Assembly (NCBI GenBank): GCA_021464245.1
Contig: JADCRB010000024.1
Span: 1,242,181 to 1,306,180 of the forward strand
Length of the DNA stretch: 64,000 nt
DNA from: Carallia brachiata
Lineage: Eukaryota; Streptophyta; Magnoliopsida; Malpighiales; Rhizophoraceae
Direction: 5' to 3'
Shown here: piece by piece, positions 26,976-38,510 of the stretch
How the letters are laid out: each line of letters starts with the position of its first letter
How positions within the stretch are numbered: the first letter of the stretch is position 1
The notes under the pieces: generated by a model
What the model saw: the letters and a program-made list of their open reading frames with translations, nothing else
The model's database searches: none
What the model was told of the DNA's origin: nothing
Made by a program: the position numbers and the translations under genes

Positions 26976-29144
26976 TCAGAGAAATTTCCTCTCGCCCGCC
27001 ATGACAAAATAAGATCTCAGAGAAGGCTTTGGTGGAACGCCATGGTGCTCTCTACAGAGGACGTTCTTATTCAGCTTCTCTCAATAATCCCTTAATCTCT
27101 TGGAATTGAAAATAGATGATTACGTTTAAATTCATGCTTTTAATTAATCCCTTTTTGTGCCCTAAAATTGATACCAGGCAAAGCCATGGCATTTTTTTAG
27201 TTCTCAGAAATGAGATTCCTGGACAAGGCACATGAATAATGGACGTTTTATGCATTTCTTTTTTTATTTCTCTCTTCAACGAGCTCTGGGATACTACTGA
27301 CTTGGTTGGGTTATTATCCTTTTGATCTCATGATTGGAATGATAAACTTAAGTTCTTCTTGTTAGTTAATTGACTATAATTTGGATTTGAACTTGAGATC
27401 TTGTGACTATAGCTCGTTTGTAGAAAGATAAACTTAAGTTGCCATTTAATGAAAAAGCCCAAAATTAAAAGCAAATATTTGGCAGTCTATTGAGTAGTCA
27501 TTTAAACGCTGAGTTATATTAACTATATCAATAACATAAGTAGACACTATGCATTGCGTATGGTATAGGTATAGTTTATGTATTATCCATGGAAATGAAA
27601 TTCATCTCTCAGATTCAATACATATGCTCTTTTTTTCTTCAATTAAGAAAAGTGGAATAGAATTGATTTTAAAGAAATAAAGAAATTCACAAATATATAT
27701 ATAGTCATAAGTATATAAATATTAGAATATTTATACACGTGTTAATTTAGTTAGACAATCTCCTAATTTTCTTTTTTTCTTGTTTTTATAAATTAATTTA
27801 AAATTTTGAAAAAAATAGAAACGTTTGGTCTTTGTCACTTTCTCATTTTGTACGCATGACAACATTAATTTAAACAGCCCCAATTCTGTTATGTTTTCCC
27901 CAGTCCCAATAGTACAGATCCTGTCTTGTCTCTCTTTCTCATTGATTTTCTTCCCGGGAAATCATTAGTGGCAAGATGGTTTGGTGGCCAGAATATGACC
28001 ATAATGTAACTAGCAGCAGTTTTTATGCAACTAGAATGTTAAAATATACAACAAAAAAAATAAGACTATTATTTTTGTTGCATTTTTTTTTATTGTTGTT
28101 GCATAAAAAATATCGTTAGTTGCATTATGACCACATTCTAACCACCAAATCCTCTGGCCATGTAACGGGACTTTGTCTTCCCCGTGCTCTTTTGTTTCTT
28201 TTGTCTATTTTTTTCTCTCTTTTTTTCTTTTGTTTTTTTTTTAAGTTTATTCGCATTTTGCAGACAACTAAAAACGGTAACCATGTCTTCTCCTTACATT
28301 GACATCCATAAAATTGGCATCAAAAAAATGTTCTTACACTCCATTTCAGAGCCGACCAACTCCAATTCCTCCTCCTCCATCTTTTGTGTTTTGCTTTAAT
28401 TTGATCAGTAAACCAATCCCGAAAACAAAATGTACCGAAATTGTTTTCGCTTAGACAAAAAAGACAAGACAGAGAGAGAAAGCAACAAAAGTGCAAAGCC
28501 CAATCGCCAAATACTTCGCCATCTTTCTCAGCTGCCGGTGAGCTACAGTTAAACCGTCGCCGGTGTCCGCTGGGACACAGGCAACGGTACACTGTCGTGC
28601 CGATCAAGTTGTCCTGTCAGAGTGGTACTCTTTTCTATAGTATATTCGTTTCCAATATTTAATTTTCCTTTTACGGCTGTCTTCTGTTTATGTTTGTCTG
28701 TAATGGCGCTGTTGTTTCGCGATTGTACTTTGGTCTTGTCGGTTTCGTGTAAGTGGGCGTGTTTCTGCTACTTTTGAGAGTCTCTTGGAATAGTTTATGC
28801 GGATGAATTTTTGGTTAATTTCAGACTTTATTTTCTGATAACTTACTGCAGAGCATCGTGGGTTTCGGGAATTTTAATAAAACAATGGAATGTCTATTTT
28901 GTAATAAAGTATTAAGCATTTTTTTTAATGGTCTGTATTGAGGATGTTTAAGACACATGGAACTTCTTGCACTTAATTTTTGGATAAATTTATGATTCAT
29001 CAACTCGTGTGAACTGCGTTTATTGTTTTGAATTAGCTTTCACAGAGACACAAAAGTATTACCCTAAGAAATATATTGCTTTGTTGGGTTTATTGAATGA
29101 TCCAATTCTTTGCAGGGTTTGGTTTTGGGCTGATAGTTTTGTGA
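26976..29144. other. Spacer, promoter and leader of the bZIP gene
   Basis: About 2.2 kb. The gamma-subunit 3' UTR probably ends before about 27300. The middle is AT-rich. A palindromic G-box CACGTG is at 27736-27741, about 1.4 kb upstream of the bZIP ATG; it could be an ABRE-type site but is far away. A leader exon is likely around 28450-28625 with an intron ending at the AG at 29114-29115 just upstream of the ATG. A dinucleotide-poor, T-rich block is at 28195-28240. No other gene seen. Confidence 0.4.
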
Positions 29145-32100
29145 ATGGGGATGCAAACAATGGGATCTCAAAGTAATGGGCAGCAATCTCGCGTACATAC
29201 AACTCAATTGACGAGGCAAAACTCGTGGTACAGCCTCACTCTCAATGAAGTTGAGAGTCAGTTGGGAAACCTGAGGAAACCTTTGGGTAGCATGAACCTT
29301 GATGAGCTTCTTAATAATGTTTGGAGCACTGAAGCAATTCAGTCCACTGGGATGGAGGTTGAAACTACCTCTTCATCTTCTCTCCAATGCCAGGCAAGCC
29401 TTGCTTTGGCAGGGTCATTGAGTGGTAAGACGGTGGATCAGGTTTGGAATGAGATTCAACAAGGGCAGAAGAAGAGGTTTGGCGAGGAAATGAAAGATCA
29501 AGAAAGAGGACCAACATTTGGTGAAGTAACTTTGGAGGACTTCTTGGTACAAGCAGGGCTTTTCGCCGAGGCATCTTTGGGCCCTTCTATGGAGTTGAGC
29601 ACTGTTGAGGCAGTGACCCCACAAAATTTCCCTCAGAAAATATCTTTGTCTAGCTCTCCTTCAACTGGTACGTTGTCAGACACAACAATGTTGGGGAGGA
29701 AAAGGGATGCCCAAGATGCACTTGAAAGGAGTATTGAGAAGAGATTGAGAAGAAAGATCAAGAACAGGGAATCCGCTGCCCGTTCAAGAGCTAGAAAACA
29801 GGTATGTTTTTAATGGCTTCTGCATATTTGAGTGTTTTGCCATGTACGGACCTTCAAACTGATTTTTGTCGGACTTACACAGGCTTATCATAATGAGCTT
29901 GTGAGCAAGGTCTCACGTCTGGAAGAGGATAACATTAAGCTCAAGAAAGAAAAGGTAGGAATCTTATGCCATTGTGTAACACAGTACACTTTGTGCTAGG
30001 ATTTGTTTCCCACTTTGAAACCTTGATAATTGTGGGTACTCCAAGCCTTGCTTTGTCCAAGCAGATTGGGTCATTCTTGAAAACTGAGAAGCTATATGCG
30101 ACTTAGTGTTGAATAGATGATGTTAATTGTTTAGCCATGTAATTTACAGAGAGAAACAAAAAAAAAAAAAAAACGAAATTTCTGCTTTTGATCCAATGAT
30201 GGTTGAATGGAGGAATCATATTGATTACATGCAGGACAAAAACAACAACACAGCTCTAATTCCAAATTTAATTGAGGTCGGTTATATGAATCTTTTCCAT
30301 TATGACATTCTGTTATGATCTAGGCTTGGGACATACAGGACAAAGGATATTGGAAATATGAACAAGAAATTTGGCAGTCTCTATTTCCTCTTTCCCAAAA
30401 ATGAGATTGCCAATGTGATTATCGCAAGCAACAACATTGAACGTAATGAGATGGCTGCTCAAGATAAGGAGATTTGCAATGAGGGTTGAATAATGAGATG
30501 GATGCTCAAGATAAGGAGACTAGCAATGAGGGTTGAATTTATGCGGTGACATGATCCTAATTGTCCGAAGTAAGGCTTAGTTAGGTTAACTTTTATAGCA
30601 GTAGTTAATAACGGTTTAGAAAGGTTAAACTCTGGTAGCCTGCCATTTTATACAATATCTGCATCCCATGTTAATTCCAATTATGGAACTCACTGAAAAC
30701 TCCAATTAAGTAGTCGTGGCAATATGCATTGCATGTCTTGGCAATTTGAAGAATATTTTTAACTACAACTCTTTGAGCTCTTCCCAAGTTTGAAGGATCA
30801 CAAGCCTGCAATTTAAAGGTGAGATGGTTCTCAATTAGGAGGGGCTGGTGGAATGGATGAGGCCTATTGAGTTGAGAACCCGGATAATGATCAGTTAGAC
30901 TCATGATATTGATGTTGGATTTGGTCTCCGTTAATGAATGGGAAAGACTATCAATCAAGTGAATTGGCGGGGAATATAATATGGAATTTTTTAATAATGG
31001 CACCATCCGAGTGTTGTCTATCGTTTGTGTACACATAAACTGTTGTATGTATACACATGTATTCATGCAACATTATTTAGTGCATCTGGAATCGTTACAG
31101 TCCACCGCATTATTTCATCTTCTTGACCAGCCTACATCCTCTTCTTGAGGTAACATTTCAAAGCACAAACTATTTGATGTTTCTAAGTGGTGGAGATATA
31201 CCCACTGTAGAATTACTCGCTTTGAAATGAGTTAATACCTTATCTTTTTGTGCAGTCATCTATTCACCCAAACATGTAATGCATCAGTCCTTTCATCCTT
31301 TTGGCAAAGCTCCCTCGCTTTGGAACGAGTTAATACTATATCTTTGCACTTGTAGGCCAGTCATCTATTCACTCAAACATGTAATCCATGAGTCTTTTCG
31401 CGCTTTAGCAAAGCTTTATCTGGAGGAAAGCAAGACTTAGCAGTTTCAATCTGGACAAAAATAATTCAGAGTATGCATATCAGAACAATAAACTATTCTT
31501 TCAAGTTCCTATACTCTGGCTTAAGTCCTTGAGTTTTTGTAGTACAATAAACTATTCTTGTACATTTGTTTCCCTTGAGTGAAACCTTAGCTGATTCTCC
31601 TTCAAATTGGAATGCTTGGCTCTCATCCTTTGCACAATTTCAAGCTTTGGGTCCAGCTTTTTGTTATTATTCTTGATCCGGACTGACCCTAGAGGGGATG
31701 CGAGCTGGACCACAGAATGAGAGAGATGAACAAACTGGGTCTCATGACCTACAAGACAAAACACGGCTTGGAGTGCCAAGGTGGAATCCGGCGTTGGCAC
31801 TATGATGCTTAAGTCAACAATGGGTATGATGATGAGAGATCAATGTATCTAAAGTAAGTATAAGGTCATTATCTTGTAAATAGTGCCTTTTGGGGTATTT
31901 ATAGGTGGTTAGATGGACCCTTACTAATAAGGCGAGTGGTTGACAGAGGAGAGATGAGCCATGTTTGGTTTGTCAAGCCTGGAGCCCGGAGTGATGAACC
32001 CGGAGTCCAGGTTCAGGCCTGGAGTCTTCGCAGGTGGACTTTTCTGGTGAGGTGGGCCTTGATTTTGTGGGCTTTGGGCTTAGGTCTAGTCCTTCTCAAT

Positions 32101-32465
32101 TCTGTTCTCCAAAACCCAGTTGCATGGTAAACCTGGACACTGTCTGTGTATTAACACATACGCTGCGCACTACTTTTTCCACAACATTGTGCTTGATGTA
32201 AGACTTAGTGGTAGCCAAAAACAACTCAAAGCTTTTAGGTACGTTCTGTGGTTACGCAAGATAATCTGATTCTCCAGTTATTCACTCTATTTGTACTAGA
32301 GGCAAGTTATTTAGTTCTTAAAAGTCCACAAGATCTCATCATCCTCATATGTTTTCCTATATTTTTCTTTAATTTTGTTTGCAGGAATTTGATAAGGCCT
32401 TTTTGTGTGGACCTGTGCCTGAACAGAGATATCAGCTTAGAAGAACAATTTCTGCCTCCTTTTGA
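29145..32465 (+). CDS. Group A bZIP transcription factor, ABI5/AREB3-like
   Basis: Likely nuclear ABA-response factor that binds ABRE (ACGTG) sites. Three exons (29145-29801, 29883-29954, 32385-32465) sum to 810 nt, or 269 residues, between Arabidopsis EEL and AREB3 in length. Group A hallmarks are in order: C1 phospho-region RQNSWYSLTLNEVESQLG (about residues 25-42), C2 LGSMNLDELLNNVWS (about 47-61), C3 KTVDQVWNEIQQG (about 97-109), TFGEVTLEDFLVQAG (about 126-140). The basic region KIKNRESAARSRARKQ (about 203-218) is followed by a leucine zipper starting AYHNELVSKVSRLEEDNIKL. The C-terminal C4 motif YQLRRTISASF is an SnRK2/14-3-3 type site. R-x-x-S/T sites suggest control by SnRK2 kinases. 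The last exon is separated by a 2.4-kb intron holding repeats. Which family member it is cannot be fixed here. Confidence 0.92.
30444..30537. repeat. 47-bp tandem duplication in bZIP intron 2
   Basis: Copies begin at 30444 and 30491, each starting taatgagatgg and containing tgctcaagataaggaga and gcaatgagggttgaa. They differ at a few positions. No function is apparent. Confidence 0.8.
31216..31411. repeat. 98-bp diverged tandem duplication in bZIP intron 2
   Basis: Copies begin at 31216 and 31314 (ctcgctttgaaatgagtt and ctcgctttggaacgagtt). Both contain cagtcatctattcac and caaacatgtaat followed by a gcaaagct tail. Divergence shows it is older than the 88-bp duplication near 21921. Confidence 0.78.
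31530..32160. mobile_element. LTR-like fragment in bZIP intron 2 (tentative)
   Basis: This more GC-rich block has a plant-LTR flavour: aatccggcgttggcac, then gatgcttaagtcaac, then ggggtatttatagg resembling an LTR TATA region, then GC-rich text (gagcccggagtgatg). I could not find paired LTR ends or a target duplication, and there is no reverse transcriptase. It may be a solo LTR or TRIM remnant, or plain intron. Confidence 0.25.
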
Positions 32466-34646
32466 CATGCCAAAAAGTGAGTTTTGCAGGTCCTCGAGTG
32501 TTAGTCATAGACTGTTGGATTGTGGGAATCTGCTTTAGATTTTTTTTATCTTTTTTTTTCTATTGGTGTTAGGCACTCTAGTGCATAGTCCCTCTTTTTT
32601 TTTTAAATGCTAATTCACTAAAATAACCTTATTCTGTTTTTGGGTAGTGGATTTCTATTGGATAGAAATTAATTAATATTGGTTCATGCCAAGTTTAGAA
32701 TTCTTATTAGTATAGGATTTCTTATTGTGCAATGATAATACAAATTACTAATATCTTTATACATTTAGGCCTATAAATAAAATAATATTCTTTATCTATA
32801 TGTTGTAAGTTAATAAGCCGAAATTAAAAGAAAATCTCAATATTTCTCTCTTTTTAACATGGTGAATTATTATAAATTTGTAAATTAAAAATAATATTAA
32901 AATATTTTATAATTATTAAAATTTTCTTACAATTAGAATTAAGATTTTATATAAATTTAATTATAATTAAATAAAAATTCTATTGATTTATATAATCTTA
33001 TTTTTGACTATAATTAATTTTTTATAACTATAAAATTTTCTAATATAACAAAATAATAAAAAAGAAAAACTATTCTCAAATTTTCTTTTTAAGAAAGGAA
33101 AAAGATTTAAAAAAATTTCTCAAATTTACTCTAAAATTTTTCTAAAAGAGAAAAAAACAAAAAAAAAAACAACTTCCAAATCTTTTTTTTAACCAACAAA
33201 TTAATTGAATTCCAAAAAGAAGATATAAAGCAAACCCACCTGTCCAAGTCTTCAGATCAATTGGGATACGGAAGCTCGATTTGAGAAATCATTGCGAGGA
33301 CAAATAATCATCCTTATAGTTAACCTTCTTACTTAGAATAAGACTAGAAGTCAGTAATCGGGTAGGAGTTGAATATTTGACGCTGCTATTGGAATTAATC
33401 CAGGTTTCTTATTGAGAATAAAACTAAAAATCAGTATTCAAGTATAAGTTAAAGAATTAATATACAAAAATATCATTAATTTTGTCTAAAATTAAAAAGT
33501 AATAAATCTAATATCAATTTTACCTAAAGTAACAAATTTTGTACACAATAATTTTATATAAATAGTATCTATCAGTTTCGATGACAGAATTATAAAAATA
33601 TGTCAATTTCGATAACATGATAATCGTATAAATTAATGTCATATTATCAAAATATATAAATTCTGTTCAAAAAATTTTATAACGTATCAGATTTATTACC
33701 ATAAATAAAATTAGTCGTAGATTTGTTACTTTTTAAAGTTAGTGTTAATTTTATTATTTTAAGTAAAGTTAATGTTATTTTTTATATATTAACCCTAAGT
33801 TAAATAGCTGAGCCAAGTTTTTATTATTTGATATGTTATCAGTAGTTGATTAGGAATAGATGTGGTTCACGTAAGAATATAAATTCATATGAGCCAAAAT
33901 TAAACTGAGCAGAAAACATATCTCTAGCCATCACCTAACAAACAGAGAATAACGAAAAATAATTTTACTTTTTTTTTTCTGTTTAGTTATCACTTTACTT
34001 AGGAAGACAAATAATTGATCCTAGTGTACAAGCCTGATCGGCGTGTTTTATAAATTTTGATCATAAAATGCATGAAAACTTTAAAAATATAGAATTACTT
34101 GATTAATACAAAATTATTCATGCATGCTAACAGATTTAAATATTTATAAAGAGTATCAACATATTTTATTATACGAAAAAAAATTCTTCCAGCCCGTATC
34201 AAATTTAAAAACGAAACCACACAAATTAGTTACAAACTCAAACTTCCCACGAACAAATCTTACCACAAAATAAATAGAGATAAAAAAGATAAATAGAGAT
34301 AAATATTGTATCTAAAATAAATCCTAATTTTATCGATATATATTGGTTCTTCAAGATAGTAGCTAAATGAAATTAAAATTAGTTGAGCGGTAACTTTATC
34401 AAGAAATTATGTTATTATCATAAAAAAATAATTAAATTAAAATGAATAAAAATGATTGACTGAAAATAATTAACTTGATTTTGCCACCTCAGTAGAAAAG
34501 GTCTTGAGAATGAACAAGAGGAAAACTAGATTTTTCTCTAAATTAATATATTATAATAGACTAATGTATTTGAGCCCGCACAAGTCTTTCTCTTAAATGC
34601 AGTCGAAATTCACAATACATATTCAAATAAAAGTCATCAAGCTAAT

Positions 34647-34766
34647 TAAGTCAATCGGAAGTTAAGAATTTTACCTCTTAATTTTAAGAAGAATTTTACC
34701 TCTTAATTTTAAGAAGTTAAGAATTTTACCTCTTAATTTTAAGAAGAAATAAAGTCAATCGGAAGG
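34647..34766. repeat. Short tandem repeats, unit about 25-30 bp
   Basis: Three copies of gaattttacctcttaatttt start at 34666, 34691 and 34721. They are bracketed by aagtcaatcggaag on both sides (about 34649 and 34752), suggesting nested duplication. Confidence 0.85.
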
Positions 34767-34963
34767 TAGATGTATGAAAGGTGGAAAATGATGGACTCTT
34801 ATATATTAAAATAAATTACTTAAATTAAATTAAACTGATAATTAAATATTTTTAATTGAAGATATAGTTGATAGGAGTTCTATCAAGAAGTATTTTTAAG
34901 TAGTATATATTTTTTAGTAATATATTTTGAAGATATGCTTAGATATAATTATCCCAAATAATC

Positions 34964-35095
34964 GGATATGCTTATGAAGTCATAATTAGAATTATATTGG
35001 ACTTTAAAATTGTAGTAAAACTAAAATATTAATCGGTTGAATTGGATATGCTTATAAAGTCATAATTAGAATTATATTGGACTTTTACAATCAAA
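34964..35095. repeat. Pair of about 51-bp direct repeats, 80 bp apart
   Basis: Copies start at 34964 and 35044 (ggatatgcttatgaagtc and ggatatgcttataaagtc), both continuing through ataattagaattatattgg. Only one or two mismatches are seen. Confidence 0.8.
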
Positions 35096-35621
35096 TTAAC
35101 CTAAACTAATAGTAAATTGGATTATATATTTCAATAAAATCAATAAAAATAACTAAAATATTAAAATGTCGAAAAAGTGCCATCAAAGTTAAAAATGCCT
35201 CTAGAATGAATGAGAGCGTTTCTCTCTCATTAGTAATTTAATATATTATTATTATATATAGATTTATCTCTGATCATAAGGTAAGCGGCTATAATTGGTT
35301 CAAATTAATCTAGCTAACTTTTAAGATTATTTGGGCAGCTATGATTTTGTTTTTCCCCTTTACTTATCCCATTACTTAGGAAGACAATAAGTAGTAATAT
35401 TTATCTCTAATCATGCGAGCCACAATTCACAATAAATGTAGCTTCATATATAAAGACCGAGGTGTCTCATATTATTGAGTGAATTATCAATAGATGTTAT
35501 TATTAGTGGCTTGGGAGCGTGGCTGGTTTGTCTGTGGCTTGATATTCATGACTTCTCCGTTGATTGTTTGCCTTACTTTCTGAGATTAATAAGAACTTAG
35601 AAGTGCTCCAATAGTTTACGA

Positions 35622-36412
35622 TTGAGATTAGTTAATACATCAGACCTTTCTTTATACCCTTGTGAGGTTGTCCCAGGAAACTTACAAGGCCCTTTTTTTG
35701 TTTTTCAATTTATAGGAACTATTGACTGCCCATTAAGAGTCAAGAACATAAGATTATTCATAGAAAATCTTGAAGAGATTTACGAGGTTGGCCCAAGTGA
35801 AAAGTTGCGAATATTAAAGAAAACTTACATTAAACTTAACATATCATCAAAAAAAAATATTAATAAGACTCACATTCCAAATATTTTAAATAAGTTCGTG
35901 GGCCAAAAATGACCAGCAAAATTAGCTGCATTCTGAAAGTGTACGAGGCCAAGGCAGCAATCAACACCAACCATGTCCCAAGCTGCACCATTGAATTTCA
36001 CATTCGATATAGATGCCAACTGAAGATCCCATCAAATGAAGGGACTATGGTGGTGATTGAAGACGTGGTTATTCCCGAACAACGCACCATTCTCCGGCTT
36101 CCCGTCGTCTTTCCGTTATCGATGTGGCGCGAGCTCTATCTCTGCGACGTACTCAAGCACGCCAACCTTGATAGCAACATGCGCAGCTTCTTGAACCCAA
36201 AGGTCTCAGAAGCCATTGCTTCCGTGGCCGAGCGCAGTGGAACCGAAGGGTTTGACATAGTTGTCCAAGTGGGGATCTTGAAATCTGAGATGATGAGTAA
36301 AAAGGAGGCTGATCGGATCGCTAGTAGGTTGGCCAAGATGGAGGATGCTGCTGGTGATTCTTTGCAAAGCCCCCATCGGATTTTATCACCATAGATGAGC
36401 CGGAGGCATTTA
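35622..36412 (+). pseudogene. Unrecognised, broken coding fragment
   Basis: Three stretches of apparently coding sequence lie in a row but in different frames. Frame one (35622-35912, 96 codons) includes LSLYPCEVVPGNLQGPFF. Frame two (35909-36394, 161 codons) includes ISCILKVYEAKAAINTNHVP and RTILRLPVVFPLSMWREL. Frame three (about 36364-36412) reads AKPPSDFITIDEPEAFMS, ending at a GT that could be a splice donor (gtataag). The middle segment is less AT-rich than its surroundings and reads like real protein. I do not recognise the family. The shifts could be intron boundaries, assembly indels like those in neighbouring genes, or decay. A downstream exon was not found. A translated search against plant proteins would decide. 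Confidence 0.4.
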
Positions 36413-38510
36413 TGTCAGGTATAAGACACTTGGAATTCGTTTCTTAACGATTGTTTGCAAGAAAATATTTGTTACAGCAAATTATATTTACTGATAATTT
36501 ATTTTATGAGTTTCGTGTTTATGAGTTATACAAAATTACTAAATAAGTAATATAAACTATTAAGATTAGTTTTTATTTAACATTTTTTATTGTTTACAGC
36601 TTTAAAATTGTTTATATCATCAACATGACAGTATAGGGTGATTATTTAATCACGATTCAAATGTTTATAGTCCGAGATCGAATTAAACATACAAAATTTT
36701 TTTTAAAACATTAGGCTTGGTAGTGTGTTTCTTTTTCACGTCCAAGTGTAGGGACCCAATCTGGTTTAAGTATATGCTTTTGGGCAATCTCCTTAACCGA
36801 ATTATTGGGAATCATTTTAATCTTCTCATTTTATCCAAAAAAAAAAAAAAAAAGAAAAGAAAAATCTCTGAACACTCATCTCAGAATAATACCCACGTTG
36901 TACAAAAATATGTGCGAAGTGTAACTAAAATAAGAAGTGCATAATTTATGGTACCCTTTGCAAAAACTGTTTCAATGGGAAAAAATCCGGAATCTGGAAC
37001 AAGATTATCAGCAAAAGATTCCGCAATGTTAGGTGCCACCAATCCAGGTAGTGGTCGATGTGAACATCTGGAAGCTTTTTATTTTCTGTTGGTTTGACTA
37101 CAATATGGTAATGCAACTTTGAATCGGAATTTTTGCGTGTGTTTTTTTTTTTATATTAAAATAATTAATTGTTAGCATTTTAACCGTTGGTAGGGAGCAA
37201 GTCACGGTCTTCTCATAACGATATTGCAAAAAATGCACACCACTTCCGGACAGGTCCCCATAAATCATACAAAGGTAGCTGAGGGACTCCAACATAAAAT
37301 ACTGTTAACTGCTGGGACTAAATTCCGGTAAATTCATAAAAGTTAGTGTAATTTTTTTAACAAAAATTAGTGTTTTTTTTTAAATAATAAAAAAATATAT
37401 ATTATCAATACGTGAATTATCATATTTATAAACTGTAATCGGAGATTATCTATTATATTTTCATTCAATCTCCCTTATAAAAAATATTTGTTGAAGTCAA
37501 AAGACCTTTCTTTAGATCCAATTTTAATATTAACAAATTTTGAATCAAATATCATGTTTTACAAATTAATTACAAATTAATTAAAAAAATGACTGCAGTA
37601 AACACAATTTACTATTATATTATCATTTTATTTAGTGTAATTTATTATATTAGGCGTATTACTCGTGAATAAATTTAATTATACCAACCAAAGTCGCCGC
37701 CTTATTATAAAAACAAAAAAAAAAGAAAACGACGCGTCGTTCTCCTTCTCCACCAACCTTTTTGTTTTTTTTTTTTTTGTTTTTGTTTGTTTTTTTTTTT
37801 TTTTTCTGGGAAAGATCTATAAACACGAAAGTGGTATTAAGGTTGTCTGGCCATTGAGTTCCGTCCAGGTTTGATCGTTCTCCGGCAAACAGAACGGCCC
37901 AACACAGTCCACCGTTCATTCTCTCTCTCACCTCAATAATTGCCTTTGCACGGCGTTGTTAGAAAATGTAAGTTTTCCCCAACTCCCTCCGCTCGCTGCT
38001 GTTCTTGTTTGGCTTTTTTTTTTTTTTTTGGGTTTTTTTTTCCCCTTAAATCCATGCTGCGTGGTTCCTTGAACGTTGTCCTTGTACTTTTTCCTTATAT
38101 AAAATAAAAAGAATGTTGTTTTTTTTTCCTTCTTCTTTTTTTATTTTATTTTATTAAAGTTGCATTTAGCCTTGTATTGTATTCAAGCTGAAGTAATATA
38201 ATGGAGTATTTTGCTGCCTTCTAAATTGTTTTCCTTTGATTTTTTCCTTGATATGTATTTTTGTTTCTTTTTCTTCTTTTTTTTTTTTTTTTGGTTTTTA
38301 ATTTATTTGCCTGATTTTGTTGATGTTAAGAACTGGGTTATTATTCTTACGTTGATTTATCTGGTTGAGGAAATTATGTGTTCTTGGTAATCCAGAGGAA
38401 TATAATTGAAAGAATTTTGCTCTACTCCTGAAGCAGATGATGTTTTACATTTTTCTGGACCTCACTTGTTAACTTATGAGTTTTATAATTGCTTCTTAGC
38501 GGACAGTTTG
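36413..38510. other. Spacer and leader of the phosphoserine phosphatase gene
   Basis: AT-rich spacer to about 37680, then the promoter and leader of the downstream gene. A leader exon probably ends at 37967 (AAAAT|GTAAGT donor), with a leader intron running to an AG near 38498-38499. Long poly-T runs lie at 37761-37805 and 38017-38040. Nothing else coding seen. Confidence 0.45.

Larger units (their letters stand above)
32466..35621. other. Long AT-rich spacer after the bZIP gene
   Basis: About 3.1 kb of very AT-rich DNA with no coding or RNA gene signal. It contains a weakly conserved duplication near 33320-33450 (actagaagtcagtaatcgg versus actaaaaatcagtattcaa) plus the two tandem arrays listed separately at 34647-34766 and 34964-35095. 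Probably a graveyard of small, decayed repeats. Confidence 0.4.

Noticed and set aside
30671..31066. Minus-strand frame of 131 codons in bZIP intron 2
   Set aside because: No domain similarity seen and it lies within an intron between well-supported exons.
34647..34766. Regular short repeats considered as a CRISPR-like array
   Set aside because: Unit spacing is uneven, spacers are not unique, and the host is a plant.
35909..35912. ATGA overlap of two open frames resembling a bacterial operon junction
   Set aside because: The window is clearly plant nuclear DNA with spliced genes; a frameshift or decay explains it better.
37659..37931. Open frames on both strands around poly-T
   Set aside because: Lys- or Phe-runs from homopolymers; this is the PSP promoter and leader.
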